A DNA stretch of 64,000 bases from Tomocerus qinae (Eukaryota > Arthropoda > Collembola > Entomobryomorpha > Tomoceridae), in NCBI GenBank assembly GCA_020055645.1, contig CM034548.1:40974296-41038295 (forward strand), written 5' to 3'. Below are positions 1 to 13,622 of the stretch, piece after piece; position 1 is the first letter of the stretch, and the number at the start of each line of letters is the position of its first letter. The position numbers were made by a program, and so were the translations under genes. The notes below the pieces were generated by a model. It was not told the DNA's origin. It searched no databases and saw only the letters and a list, made by a program, of their open reading frames with translations.

Positions 1-3000
1 TTTGTAGATTAAATATTCCTATAAATAGTTAAATTGAACCAATAATTATTTCAATCCTTTTAGTTTATGATCAGCAAGCATTAATTTTCGTGTAAAAAGA
101 TTTTAAGCTTCAAATCTCAAACCAGCTTGTCTTCAAGCGAATATAGACTCATAAAAGTTTCTTTTAGCAAGAGATTGGAGATATGAGAGCTGAAGTCTCA
201 TTAAAATTCATTTTTATCTCTTTACTCTTTGCTAACCCTCACTACCAAATTGGATGCTTCGCCTTCCCAATATCTTCTTTTATACGTTTACAAATGAGAC
301 CACAAAAGGAAACTCGAGCAAGATAAAACCTTCGTTTCCTTTTTGCGATTAGTTTTGATAAATCCTTGGTTCCAAAATATCTTCAATTCCTATGCAGCGT
401 ATTAGTTGAAATCCTTGGGGATATAAATAAAATAGTAAGAAAATATAATTGCCTTAATTACTTATTTATTTTTATCGGTATTTCCTTTTATATTAACCAA
501 AGCGATGCCTACTACAAATAAAGTCAATAAGATTGTACCTACTAGTTTTCTGGGGTTCAATTTTGCAATAAAAGGTCAATAAGTAAATGTCCTCAAAAAA
601 GTTTTATTGATGTCTTAAACTTTTGGTTGCATCGCCGAACCCGATTGTAACTTCCGAAAAGTGGCAGTATAGTTTTCGTTAATCCGGACTCCAGACTACA
701 AAGCTAAGGATAAGAAACTGACAGACCAGATCGAATTCAGAGCAATAGGAAGGTTAGCAATAGGTTATATTATGTGATACCATTATGAAATAAAATGATA
801 TGACACTAACAAAACAATTAATGTTGACAAACTTCTATTAATGTCGTCTTTTAGTTTTGAAGGGATGTTAGGTACTATACAGGTTTGAAAGAAATTAGCA
901 ATTGTCAGTGGGTGAAGTATTTAAGATGCGTTATGCACTATATCAATAATCAACTGAAAAAATCGAGCAATGGAGAGTTACATTAGTTGGCATTAGAAGA
1001 TGATTGTGATAATGGTATTCTAACTGTTATTATGTAGGAGTAAGTCTTCTTATGAATTTCGATACATCATAAAAGATTGTCGCAATCTAAAGTAGTAATT
1101 AAGCATCATATTATACAATTAGTACTGGACAGAAATAGCATGAGATATTCCATCGTATACAGAAATATAAATATTTGTGAGCAAATAATTGTTTTAGATA
1201 TGCGTCAGGATTTTGCTATGTGGGGCCGGACATTAGCATCAACCGAACAACGTGGTGGGTCGTGCATGGCTATAGTTAACTGATGGATTGGAAAAATGCC
1301 ACCATTTCATTTGCGACAGTATATATTATAATTATAACGCTACTCATGTAAAGTCACTGTATACGGAAAGTTTTGGAAGGGAAGCCGGGCCGGGTATAGT
1401 TTGTGCATGGTGAAGCCCATTCATTGGATCTTGAAACCACGCACAGGAGAAATGGAGCACGCACCTTTATTCGTCATAGCCAGAATACCCACTACAAACG
1501 CATGAGATAGACAGGGGCAGGACAGAGCAGGGCATAAACCGAAAGCTGGGAACTAAACGAGCAGGAACGGGAACTAGAACGACATATCGTAGAGGAAGTT
1601 GAAGTCAAATCAAGGGAAGTCCGATATTGACAATATAATGCATGACTCATACCGAATACTCTCTCCGCTCTCTCCTTGAATCAGAAAACAAACAGTTTTT
1701 CAAAGAAATATTTTTATCCGCTCCAGATATCATCAACAATACAAAATTTCGCATATCCACTACTTTCAATATTAAAATTAATAAGTGAATCTGTTACAAA
1801 TGGTGGTCTCTGTGGTTTTGTGCCGTTTTCAATTGTGAAGATCAAAAGTGAACCCTGTAAATAGTACATCCAACTTTCACACATTCTTATATCTGACGTG
1901 TATGGACTATGATAAGGAACTCCTGCATGGCACTATGTACATACTTAAACACATAATAGGTACATACTAAAAAGCACGTTCAAGGAAAATGACAGGCGTG
2001 ATTTATATTTAACTTGGCCTGTCAGATTTAAATCAGATAATCGTTACCGATAGTGGAAAGTGCGCCTAATGTTTACTTTTTAACACTTTGCAGTTGGCTG
2101 TAAAATATTAATATTGTCATTATAACTGTCAAATATTTGGGTAAGTAAATGATTTCGTCCTACGTAAATGTCCTCCTTGCAGATTACCATAATTCACTTT
2201 ACTCGGCCACATGAAAATGTTCTCGCCTTCAGTCAATTATAAATATTATAATTACAAAGCAAGAATAGTAAAATGAAAGTTGTGAAAGTTCGGCTTAGCC
2301 AAAAAGAGTTCTCTCCGGGTGGTGGCCTTAATCCATGAAATAATAATATATTGCATATTATGCACGTGTATGAAGTGTATCTGTAATACTGCATATATAA
2401 TCTGCATACAATAATACAGATTCTGTATTATTGTATGCATCACTATTTACTTATTCCTCGAAAACGAATGAGGCAGAGAAACTAACTTGACTTTCTTTGT
2501 AACTTTATTCCTCTTGTTGAGTCACTAACCTAACTACAAGTAACAAATTTTCTCTTTATGTTGATACATTTTCTACTCCGTGGAATCCTATTAGTTATTC
2601 ATCCATCACTCAGTCTCAGTCACTGCATGCCATTTATCATGGACCTGAAGTGAATTATAGCAGTACTTACAGTTAATACTCTACGCTTACCATTTTTCAC
2701 ATTTTCACTAACTAAACCAAACTCAAAGATTTTATTATCCTTGTAACGTACAAATATGCAGCAATTTTTGTGGTATCATTATTATATTTAGTACATATAT
2801 ATTATATATATATCTACCTATACTATATATATTTATTTATTTTATATCTCAATCATATCTTTTAAGTAAATATTCCAATCAATATAGGCACACCGATAGT
2901 GTGCCAATTCATCCGAATTAAACTAATATTTGCCTAGTATTATTTCATGTGCAATTATGTGAATTATAATAAAGCACAGCTTAGATTAATAACTTTAGAC

Positions 3001-4927
3001 AACTATGTGTTTGACCTTTACTATATTTAAATCCATAACTCATTGAAGTTTATAGGATTCTAAGTTCGTTCTATTGCTACTTAATCATTTTTGCTTTCAG
3101 CGCATACTTTTGTGTACTAATTCTTATAGAATACAGAAGAAAGTGGTAATAATAAAAAGGGCTCCGTTAAATAATTAGGTAATGCATACTGCACATTTCA
3201 AGTTATCCTATGGTTAAATTCTACAGAGTCGGTCAACATTACAGAGATTGATTTTGTACTCTATAAAGGTATATTTCTGGGAAAGCAGAAAATGCATACA
3301 CTTATTAATATTTCATGTGGATATCAAGAAATGGCAACTCTTTAATTATTTATATCAATATATCACTCAACATAAAGAGTGCACTCTGAGCCGCATATAA
3401 GAAATCTGAATGAAAGAAAATTTCAAATGAAAGGTTTTAGGCACAGATTGGATTGCGGATATAATCAGCAGCATACAGAGTGGTTAATTGTAATAATACA
3501 GTGTCTGCAAAAGAGAGATGTTATCAGTGAAGATGTACATAGGACACCGTTCTGTCAGAGTAAAAAAGGTATAGGGTTGGAGAAAAAAGAAATTTAATTA
3601 ACTTTAGGTCTGCATCTAGTTGGCAATTAGATAGATATAAACAAAATGTAATTTTTTTTAAAGAAAATAATAGTCATAAGATGGAATAGGTGTTGCATTT
3701 TTTATCATAGGCTTACATTTGTGCAATATATTTATAAAGGAGCCAAAAGGGAGAATTTTTGTTCCCTGAGTGGACTACATTGGTAAAAGCTTTGTCAATA
3801 GTCTGCCGCCGACTGTCAAACGAACCTCCTACTTTTCTCAAGTGAATGAGTTCATAGCGAAGTAAGAATAGGCACTTCTTTACGTAACAACAGTAACACG
3901 TAACAGTAACAAACAAGCACACACATAGGGAGCTTATTTGTATGTATTAGTTGCTGCCTTTCACCATGGAAATATTTATACCTACTTACTATATACAATT
4001 TGTCACATTACTTTGTAAGCCACTAAGTTGACCACATAGATATAAAACGAACAAGTAATTCAACATTTTTCTACTCTGTTACCACAAAATGGAAATAATT
4101 TTCTTGAATTTTCTCTAAGCGGATCTCAAAAATTCTCACTTTGCCCATTTTCAGGAAGTTAAACTATTTAAAAGTCATTCATAAGGCTTCCTGTTGAAAA
4201 TCTAAGTCATCGACACTTTTAGTCTTGGAATAATAACCAGAAATTACTAACTGAATATAAGTGAAACGGTGACAATAGTCATTAAGAGAAAGTTGGGATT
4301 GTTCAGTTTATAGTATTTCCAAACCGTTAAGATGAGTAAATCAGGCTAGCAATAGTAAAGGACTTAAGTAGGTACAATATACTAGATTTTTATTCCGGGC
4401 AACACATTGGCTACGAAGTTAAGAGTTCTATCGATTTTAGCTCCCGGGAGCTTTTAAGAACACAAAAGTGTCAAGTTTTTAGTGTGTCTTGGGAAGTTGT
4501 ACTTTTAAGAGCAGGATTACGGGGATTATGGGCAACGTTTAGGATTTGACATTTGTATACGGACGTAATTTGAATTCTTTCTACTAACTTTTTACAGTGA
4601 CCATATCAATAAGAAGACAGGAGGAGGAAGAAACATTAGAATCCTGCCGAAGAACAATCAAATGCATGTAGAGAGAGAAAAGTAGTTATAGTACGTAGGT
4701 ACATGTAGACTGCAACCGACTATGTACATTATTTAAAGGAATTATACTGTTGAACCTATCAAGACATTATATTTAAAAATTGAAGTAATAGAAGACTGAG
4801 GTGACGCAGCACAAACGGATTCTGGAATCCTATGAGAAGAAATCTTTAATATCAGAAGAAAGACTTGTGGAGACTAAGAAAACAATTCTTTGTCGCACGT
4901 AATTATCAATCAGCTAATGCAAGCACA
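1..4927. other. Non-coding flank upstream of the kinesin gene
   Basis: AT-rich sequence with only short open stretches that lack family resemblance, good splice borders or codon-like composition. An (AT)n-rich low-complexity patch lies around 2783-2840. A block at about 1380-1580 has somewhat higher GC but no open frame of note. The kinesin reading frame has an in-frame TAA at 4847, so at least 4850-4927 is 5' untranslated sequence or an upstream exon leader. Confidence 0.6.
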
Positions 4928-7900
4928 ATGAGCCATCCGGCTCAGCCAAGCCAAAGAAAGTCAAATAGCAGAGTTCCGTCCAATGAAAACAGTGGCAGTA
5001 GTAATTTTAGCAAAGAAAGAAACCGTCCGATAACAGCAGTGATTTTAAATAAAAAAGACGGCGACAAGGGAAAAGGAGTAGCATTGTCAATAGAAGATGA
5101 GTTTTCCGCTCAAATCCATTCACACCCACAAACTCACCGATCAAGACATGCCAAAGAGACTCAGAGTGCTGAAAAGAGTAGGAGTGCGAAATCCAGAGAA
5201 AGCTCGTCTTCGAAACAACCGAAATCTAAAGTTCTTCAACCAGATATCAGCAGTAACCTGGAGGAGGATGATGAATCAAGGATTTTTAGAAAGAAAAAAA
5301 TTTTCCTTGACGATGAAGAGGAAAAGACAGATTCAATAATTGAGGAAAATGAAGCGTCACAAGAAGAAAAGGATTTTCTTCAAAGACTAGAGCCAAATTC
5401 AGTGCCAGAAATTAAATCCGCTAACGGCGACATTCACTACAATAACAAAACAAAGAGAGATCCCACTAAATACTTTTATCGGAGCAACGATGTCACCGTG
5501 GCTGGGTACCCTGTCAATGAAGATTATTTGGATTTCTCCGACGACGGAGGAAGGAGCCAAGGGGACGACGTGGACGATGGAGAAGAAAGTGACACACTCT
5601 CGGAAACGGATATCGAGGATGACCAAGAGGGGAACAACAGAGAAACTATTTTTGACCGAGTAGTCGTATCCAGAAAGAATCCAGATATTTGGGATGCTGG
5701 AGAAATTAGCGAGACGGAATCTGACGCCCCAGGAAATCCTCCTCTAATTACTGAACCGAAAGCTGAAAAGTCTACGACTAATTCCTCGGAGAAAAAGTCA
5801 TTGTTTTCAATGGGTGAGGTAGCATCAAGAATGGAGAGACCCAAGACTTCTACTGACGGTTCTGAAAGAGTCAAAGTCATTGTGAGATGCCGACCTTTGA
5901 GTAAAAAGGAAATGACTGAAGGGCATGAAACGTAAGATTTTTTACTCTCTTCATTAATCCTGACTAAATATCTTTATAAGAAATTACTTACTGTAACTAT
6001 AACAGTATATCTCCTTGTCTACATTCAATTGTGTTTCGTTAAACAATAGCAATGGCCATGAAAATAATATCTTATACATGTAGTTTAACCACGTCTTTAT
6101 GAAAATTCATATAATTCATATTCATACAAGTTAGTATCACCTAGATTTTTTTCACAGTCTGTAATTACTCTTAAATTGACGGATAATCAAATAGAAAACA
6201 ACATAGTTGTATCGTGGTACAAAAAATCGCGAAATAATTTTTTTAAAGTACTTGTTAATGACTTTTTAAATTTTAAATTCATTTTATTGCTATAACTTCT
6301 AGGAAAATTTCTGTATTTACTGGATCAGTAAAAGGTTACTAAATGCAGCAAAATCAATATATTTTTTTCATGAAAACCATTTAAATATAATAGGTCAATT
6401 GAAAGCTGTAAGATTTAACACACCGTAAAGTATTAAGAATACCAACAATTACATAAATTAGGATCTTGGACGGGGGATACGTGTAATAATCGGATTTGAT
6501 ACATAAGCCTTTGCCTTTAGAAAGTAGTTAGGGTATATAAGTTTGAATTGAATATTTAAAATGGTATAGAGTGGAGCGTAAATAAAATGTGGGCGAATGA
6601 GGTTTTCCTTGATGGTATTAGAGTGAGTTGAGTATGCCCATTGAAGTGTGACAAATTTTCTTTGTTTCTGGGTGAAATGTAGTGTGGTGAAAGTTGTTCA
6701 TGAAGCCAATGAGATTGAGGTTCGCCGCCCAGCAGCCGCCTCCAGCTCAACTTCCAACTCTAATACAGATCGGAAAGTTTTTGCTTTCGATGCTGTCTAT
6801 GACTCCAGGTCAGTGGATCGCTACTCATCCCACTTACCTTTCTTTCTTTTTCAGCACAACTGCTTTCTCCTACCTCCAGGACATTCCTTCTAAATTGCTT
6901 ATCACTTATAGCTAGTAGTACACCACTCTCATCACATATCAGACTAGATTAGCACAACACATATACACTTACTTCCATATTACCTAGTTGTACTGTGAAT
7001 TTATAAGCGTCACTAAGTTGTCAGTGGGTAGTGGCTCATCTAGTGCATCCGAGCTGGCAATAAGGAGTTATTATATATTTCATTGTGTCTCATCAGTATC
7101 AGTAGCACCATGTTCACCAAAATAGATACTTTTTGATTCACTAAAAATGAGATGAAAATGCAACCCATATAAAGGTGAACTGACCTGAGAAAATGACCTA
7201 AAATGGAAAAGGCGATTTGTTCTAATGGTATAGGTGAACTGTATGAACACCAAAGGGGAATTGTTATAATAGTGCTTAAAATGATATTAATTTAACCAGC
7301 TCCAAGTTTCGCATTTTCAGATACATAATGCACTTTCATTGATAAACCTTAAATGGGAGAAAATAAGGAATTTCCAACTTCAAAAGTACCCTTACTAGTT
7401 ACTATAATATATTAAAATCTTTCACATGTAACATGTAGTCTGCTGCTTTGTTTGTTTGACTGTCTGTGGAGTGGAGCATGTACTACATGTTGGAATTTGT
7501 ATTGCTTTATCGTACTCAACTCAGCCTGTGTTCTTATGCAACTCTAAAGTAAATATTCTCTGATGATTTGGTAGCACATCTCAAACAGCATTATACGATG
7601 AAGCATTCCGTCCCTTGGTGGATTCTGTTCTCCAGGGTTTCAATGGCACCATTTTTGCATATGGTCAAACGGGAACTGGAAAAACGTATACAATGGAGGG
7701 TAAACTTGTATTTTGAGAACTCTGGAAATTTATTTAGGCTATAAAGGAAATCGGAGGAGGTTGATTGGGAGTTACTAAAGGGTGGGTATGATTTGTGGTG
7801 CAGGGGTCCATGGAGAAGAGGAACATCATGGTGTGATACTCAACGCCTTTAAGCACATCTTTAAACAGGTGGCCGAAAATCCGAATAAGCAATATCTAAT

Positions 7901-10744
7901 TAGAGCGTCATACCTCGAAATTTATCAAGAAGACATTCGGGACTTATTGAGCAAAGACCAGAAGCAACATCGTGAGCTGAAAGAGTCGACATCCGGAGTA
8001 TACGTGAAAGATTTGTCAACATTTCTGTGCAGCAACTTCCACGAGATCAACGAGCTGATGGCGAAAGGAAATAAAAGTCGGGCAGTGGGAGCGACGAACA
8101 TGAACGAAAGAAGCTCTCGCTCTCACGCAATATTTCAGATAACTGTAGAAGTATCTGAAGAATGGCCCGATGGGCGCAATCACATCAGAGTAGGGAAACT
8201 GAATCTCGTTGATTTGGCTGGGTCGGAAAGACAAACAAAAACAGGTGCAACCGGAGAAAGGCTGAAGGAGGCTACGAAGATTAATTTATCATTGTCCGCC
8301 TTAGGAAATGTCATCGGAGCATTAGTCGACGGAAAAAGCAGTCACATTCCATACAGAGACTCCAAACTAACTCGTCTGTTACAGGACTCTCTAGGAGGCA
8401 ACTCTCGCACTATTATGGTGGCCACGATAGGGCCAGCCAGTTTCAATTGGGACGAGACGATGACGACACTCCGCTACGCAAGTCGTGCGAAAAAAATCAA
8501 GAACAAACCGAAAGTGAACGAGGACCCAAAAGACGCAATGCTCCGTCAGTACCAAGAAGAAATCCTTCGACTCCGAGCAGAACTGATACGGAAAAAAGAG
8601 GAGCAGTCAATGCTCAAAGAGCAGGCCGAAGAAGATAATCAGGTAAAAAGTGACAGTACAAAGGAACGTTCTAGTTCGAGTGGCAATCAAAGTGAACAGT
8701 TAAAAATGGTGGAGGAGCAACGGCTGAAAGAGTTGGCGCCCCTCTTGGAACCCTATGGTCTGGATCCTGCTAACGACCCCAAAGATATCATGAGTCAATT
8801 GGAACAGAGACGCCAGGCACTTTTGGAAGACAATCTGACTGTCACGACAGAAAGGGACAAACTACTCAAAAAACTGGAGGAGACTCAAAGCCTAGTGAAA
8901 AGCACTGAAGACGAGTGCAGCAAACTCACCGAGAGAATCCAATGGCTGGAGAGTAAGGTCTTGACAGGAGGGAAGAGCCTTCTCGACCATACTAATGAGC
9001 AGCAAAAACTCATCGAGGAGAAGCAAAAGGAGCTGGAGGAACAAAACAGGCGCTATGAAGAGGTCCGCAGAAAACTCGAGGAGAATCAACTGACCACAGT
9101 GGAACTGAGAAATACTCTCGACGAACTGGACCAGGAATACCAGGTCAAGACCAAGAAGTTGAAAAAGCTGACTCAGAAGTTGCTCAGCACTCGAGAAGAA
9201 TTAAGTGCCCTCTCCGAAGAGTATTCTCAAAATAGAAAAGAAATTCAAAACGTTCTCGTGGAGCTTAAAAAGTAAGTTTATGCAGTAGGTAATGTACCTA
9301 CCTACACCTAATACGTAGGTATCTGCCTAAATTTGACTCTTGAGACTAAAAGCTACAACAACAAAACTATGACGGCCTTTGGCGACATATTTACGATTCA
9401 ACTTACTCCTAATGTGGTATTTATGAAAATTTATTGTAAAGAAACGCTAATTTTACTCGATACTATCTCTTATCTCAGAATGAACTTTAGATTTTGTAGG
9501 GCGAATAGCTCTCTTCATTATTCTAGCGTTTGTATGTGTCAGCCAAGTTTTTGCTCTTAAATACTAAACACACTTCCAGATTATCCAGATTATACCGACG
9601 CAAAATAGAGACTCTGCACTGGATTGCATATTGCATATCTTTCCATCTCGCAACTCTCCCCAAAACCATGCATACAATTTATTATGATAAACATGATTGT
9701 CTTTGCTATTGTTTCATTTTCTGACTCATTTTAAGCTATGAAAAAATAGATGAGAACGTTAAGAATGGTTTTATTGAAAGGTCATGAAACAAATGAAATT
9801 TTACCAAGCAGTGCAGTAAGAAATATTTGAAGACTAAAACCATAAGAATAATATTATCATATTATCATACTTGAAAATTGTCGCCAAATCCCATAAGGAC
9901 AATAAATGACAATTGGACAATTAGTGTTAGGATTAAAATATCAAATTTAGATAGGATGTCATAAACCTTGATTCTATGATGTCTTTTGCAGAGAAATGTC
10001 ATTGAAACAAGTTGTGGTTGAGAATTTTATTCCTTCTGGAAGTCGGAAAATGATAGAGAATCGAATACAATGGGATGAGACTGATGAGATGTACAAAGTG
10101 AATCCATACGACTCGACTGTTATGGAGCGACCGAAAATAAATCGCATGCTCACTTCCCCTCTGTACAACTTCTCCTCAATGGGCCCCATTGAAAATATCG
10201 AGAATGTCTACTACACTGACGAGAATATTCTACAGTTAGGTTTGGATTTGCCAAGTTCTTTGGTTAAAGATTATGTTCCTCCTGTAACTGACCCTTATTA
10301 CACATCATTGGTGAAACGTGCCGTGGAAGATGCAGAGAAGGAAGTCGGGATCGACTGCCGCCGTATGCGGAAGAAGAGGTAAAAACCTATGATGTGAGCC
10401 ATCATTATTTATCGGTTCGTGATTTCGTCTCACTGCAGTATTTCCCTGACTAGATAAATATAAAAGGGGAAAAATTGCTCCATTGTCATTTGTATACTCG
10501 TGCGAGTACTGGTAATGTGTTGTACTCTGGAAAAAACCGAACAAAAATAAATAGAATCACAAAATAATAAATGTAATGCAATAAAGACATCCTTTGGTTT
10601 ATTTCTAGCAGAACGAAAACAGCTGCACTACCAGTAACTGAAGACTTTTTTCAGTTCGGAGAAAATTTAGTCCGTCGTGTCAAATCGGCAAGACTTCCTC
10701 CTCGGAATATGACACAATATCAAGATTTTACAGTGGTAAGATAG
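4928..10744 (+). CDS. KIF3B: Kinesin-II motor subunit, KIF3B/Klp68D type, with long acidic N-terminal extension
   Basis: Plus-end-directed motor subunit of heterotrimeric kinesin-II, which drives anterograde intraflagellar transport and other cargo. Coding exons read as 4928-5931, 6683-6808, 7575-7699, 7804-9271, 9992-10378 and 10612-10744 (or from 10609); all junctions keep phase and give about 1080 residues. The motor starts near residue 312 (VKVIVRCRP). The P-loop GQTGTGKT is at residues 407-414, followed by switch I (NERSSRSHA) and switch II (LVDLAGSE). The neck, a coiled coil ([20 protein letters not shown]) and a VVENFIP segment match KIF3B better than KIF3A. Human KIF3B is about 750 residues; the excess is N-terminal, Ser/Asp/Glu-rich and without a domain I recognise. 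The start is the first ATG after an in-frame stop at 4847; later in-frame ATGs, for example at 5831, would give a conventional length. The last exon could instead be left by a donor at 10736. Confidence 0.9.
10546..10585 (+). terminator. Possible alternative polyadenylation signals in the last kinesin intron
   Basis: Three AATAAA hexamers lie at 10546-10551, 10566-10571 and 10580-10585, between coding exons 5 and 6. If the donor at 10379 is not used, translation stops at TAA 10380-10382, and a short-tailed transcript could end here. This is inference from motifs only. Confidence 0.3.
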
Positions 10745-12243
10745 GTAAAGCAATACAGAAACCGTAATAATACATAAACTAATTGCTGTACATATTTACA
10801 TAAATAGGGAAATAGTTTTGACAAATTTAATTGTAAAAATGGCAATATGGATATGCTGAAAGTTTTTGGCTTACGAGATCAAAATTACATCTAATAAGTA
10901 CCTATCTTCAGATAATGTTTCCTTGAGATATCATTGTTTACGAATTTCCGTACGGGAAAACTAAGCTTGTATTACAATGTTTGCAGAGAATGTAATATGC
11001 AAATAATTTGTAAAAAGTTAGTTATTTAAACTGTTTTTTTATTTTGCATTAATTAGTAGTTAGTTTATAGCATTTTTATAACAAGCCTTTAAATCAAAAT
11101 AATTGTGACAAATTAATCGCAATAACAATTTCACTTCGTCTTTCCACTCCACACGATATTCACTTTCACTAAATATCCTTAGCGGACTAGGTCGCAAGAA
11201 ATAATATACTCACATCATAAAATGTTTGCAGAAATCAAAATACATTGTAAATATATACCAGAGTATCGACAGCAAATTTTACTTGTCGCCAATAAAACTG
11301 GACCCATTAATTTGTGGAGGAAAGATTAATTTATCAAGCATTCTAACGCTATTACATATTTAGTAGTGATATTACGATGTACTGGTTGACAATGTACAAA
11401 TGGTTTTAATTGTTTGGCATACTACGCAACTACTTCAGAATAAAATATTTCGAGCCTTCACGAGTTAAAGAAAGTTAATTTATGGCATGCCATAGTAGTT
11501 GCGGCAATTACAATTGCACGTGAAAATAATACTACCAAAATATTTAGTAAACAATTTGTGTAAAATGGGTAACATATAAATTTTATTTATTAAATAAACC
11601 CACCCTATCTCTTTCACAGAGACAACCTCCCCAATGTAAGACCACCGTTCTTGGCAAAAAACCAAACGCCTTTTAAGTTAAAGAGATCGAAACAAGAACC
11701 CCGAGTTGACAGAATATATTAAGTCACGGAAATAGTCATAAGTAGTGGGCATAAATAACTACGATCTACACTTATTCATCTCTGTAAATACTCATTTAAA
11801 AATAATCTTATGACGGACCGGTTTCGAGTTCAATTCTCAATAGCTCTGAGCTATTTAAAGAATTATTTTTGTCAATTGTGGTTCTTGTTAAATTGTGATC
11901 ATGGGACAATGACATTCATTTACCGGTTTTGAAACATTTAAATAAAAATGGCATTGAAGTAAAGAAAACTTCAAATGCCAAGAACAAGTACATATTCGGT
12001 TACACGTCTAAAACCACCTTCACATGATTATGTGTGCAATAAAAGCAAAATGGACAGAAAAACAATGACAATCGAAAAGTCAAAAATTTTGTTTGGTTGA
12101 TATGGTATCTTAAGGATAATAGGTATTAGATACATCTATCGAGGTCAAAATTACAAACATTGAACTAAGTTTCATTTAAACATTGATAAAGACAAAATAA
12201 GCATTCTAAATAGAATCATCTGTTAGAAAAAATCACGCAAGCG

Positions 12244-12267
12244 TGTGATAGCAAGCTTGCTATCACA
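12244..12267. repeat. 24-bp perfect palindrome next to a short hairpin
   Basis: Each half-site is TGTGATAGCAAG and its exact reverse complement, with no spacer. Immediately 5', around 12234-12245, is CACGC-AA-GCGTG, a second small hairpin. The pair sits in AT-rich intergenic DNA. It could be a remnant of a palindromic mobile element tip or a dimeric protein-binding site; the sequence alone does not decide. Confidence 0.6.
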
Positions 12268-12529
12268 TTAATTAAATATAATTCGCTTTATCACAAATAT
12301 AAAATGTAAAGATAATGTCTGACTGGGGATGAGATATTCCATGTTTTAAAAAGTGTAACGTCATTAAGGTATGTTCTAGAAATAACTTAAATAAATGTCT
12401 AAATCCCTGTGTCACACTGAACACAAAAAACCTTTGGCGATAGTAAAAAGGTTTCGCTGAAAAAGTTTCATTGTTCATTGTTTACTTAACTTATTGTTTG
12501 GGTTAAAAGGATTTTGCTGAAGGATATTA

Positions 12530-12535
12530 TTTATT
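12530..12535 (-). terminator. Putative Aph-1 polyadenylation signal
   Basis: AATAAA on the minus strand about 80 bp beyond the Aph-1 stop codon. Position and motif fit a cleavage/polyadenylation signal. Confidence 0.45.
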
Positions 12536-12616
12536 GACGGTGTCCAACGAAATTATATTACATTCAATATATAGTAATTACTTTATAATTATGTTGGGAA
12601 TGTATCCAAATCTTGT

Positions 12617-13622
12617 CTAACTTGCAACTTCAACTGGTACTGTTGTTGGAGCTGCTCTAGCCTGACCGCGCATAATTTCACGGGGGTTTCGGCCTCCAGC
12701 GGAACGAAAAGCAATCCAAGATGTGAGCAGTAAAATGAGGAAATTAGGTACAATGGTAGCCCAATACCATTTCCGCTTATTCAACACAGTCTGCAAAAAC
12801 ATCAATAATTAATTATGTTGCAAGAATAAAATAATAAATGTAGAACTAATTTTCAATTACTAAATCTTGATAAACTGACCAAGAGAGATGCTGTGAGATG
12901 AGTCACGATAACATAGAGAAGCAATATGTACTTTTTTGAGTCAAGCGCATGAAAAAATATGACGCCCCAGGTTGTATTCAGCAGAATGAAACATAGTGTG
13001 GTCAAAGCAGAAGTGACTACAAACAGAGGAGAGTCTCCTTGGAGTCCAACTGTTCCTGGGCCCACTGAATCTGCCAATACGTTTATCAATGCAAACGCCC
13101 CACTCATGATCCCAAAGCCAAGACCAGACACTAAATCAAACAAAATATAAAATTGAGATATGTCAACTATAAATGGCTAAAAGTTGCACGACTTTTTTCT
13201 AACCGTATGCCAGAATATGTTTATTGTCAACAAGTTGAGTATTGCCGTCAGTGACTTTCTTCAGTCCTCCTTCAGCTTTTCTGAGGATTAAGTATACGAT
13301 ATATCTGAACAGTTCTTGGAACAGAACGGAGAAGACCAACCCAAACTCAAGTACATCTTTTAATGGATATATCATATACCACCAAAGTGAGGATATTAGT
13401 AGTGACAGTAGCCAGAAAAATGCACTGTTGAATAGAATAGATTTTTTGCTGAGAGAACACACAACAAATTAAGTCCAAAGTTGAAAGTGTTAAAAAACTT
13501 AAAACTTACCTTGCGATTAAAATGATTATTCTTATAGGATCTTTTGCAATCGTAATTAGAAATAGGGAAAAGGGAGGCCCGAATGCGATTAAGGAACAAC
13601 CGAAAAACTCCATAACAGTCAT
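12617..13622 (-). CDS. Aph-1: Gamma-secretase subunit Aph-1
   Basis: Polytopic scaffold of gamma-secretase, the intramembrane protease that cleaves Notch and APP-type stubs. Four coding exons on the minus strand: 13622-13510, 13424-13204, 13130-12880 and 12790-12617, giving 252 residues, normal for the family. The N-terminus (MEFFGCSLIAFGPPFSLFL), SAFFWLLSLL, PLKDVLEFGLVFSVLFQE and RKAEGGLK are diagnostic. The GxxxG helix-packing motif of TM4 is present in VSGLGFGIMSG. The second conserved transmembrane histidine is present (VIVTH), but the first, in the family's LLHxxWG, is Asn163 here (LLNTTWG). All exon phases agree. It converges on the kinesin gene and runs tandem with SGTA. Confidence 0.93.

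Larger units (their letters stand above)
10745..12616. other. Intergenic region between convergent kinesin and Aph-1 genes
   Basis: AT-rich with no supportable coding exon. It contains a 24-bp perfect palindrome (12244-12267) and a likely Aph-1 polyadenylation signal at 12530-12535, both listed separately. Confidence 0.6.

Noticed and set aside
5524..5880. 118-codon minus-strand open frame opposite the kinesin N-terminal extension
   Set aside because: It is the antisense mirror of the Ser/Asp/Glu-rich coding exon; it has no splice context or family resemblance.
11825..11860. tRNA-like GGTTTCGAGTTCAATTCTC
   Set aside because: It resembles a T-arm, but no acceptor stem, D-arm or anticodon arm can be paired around it.
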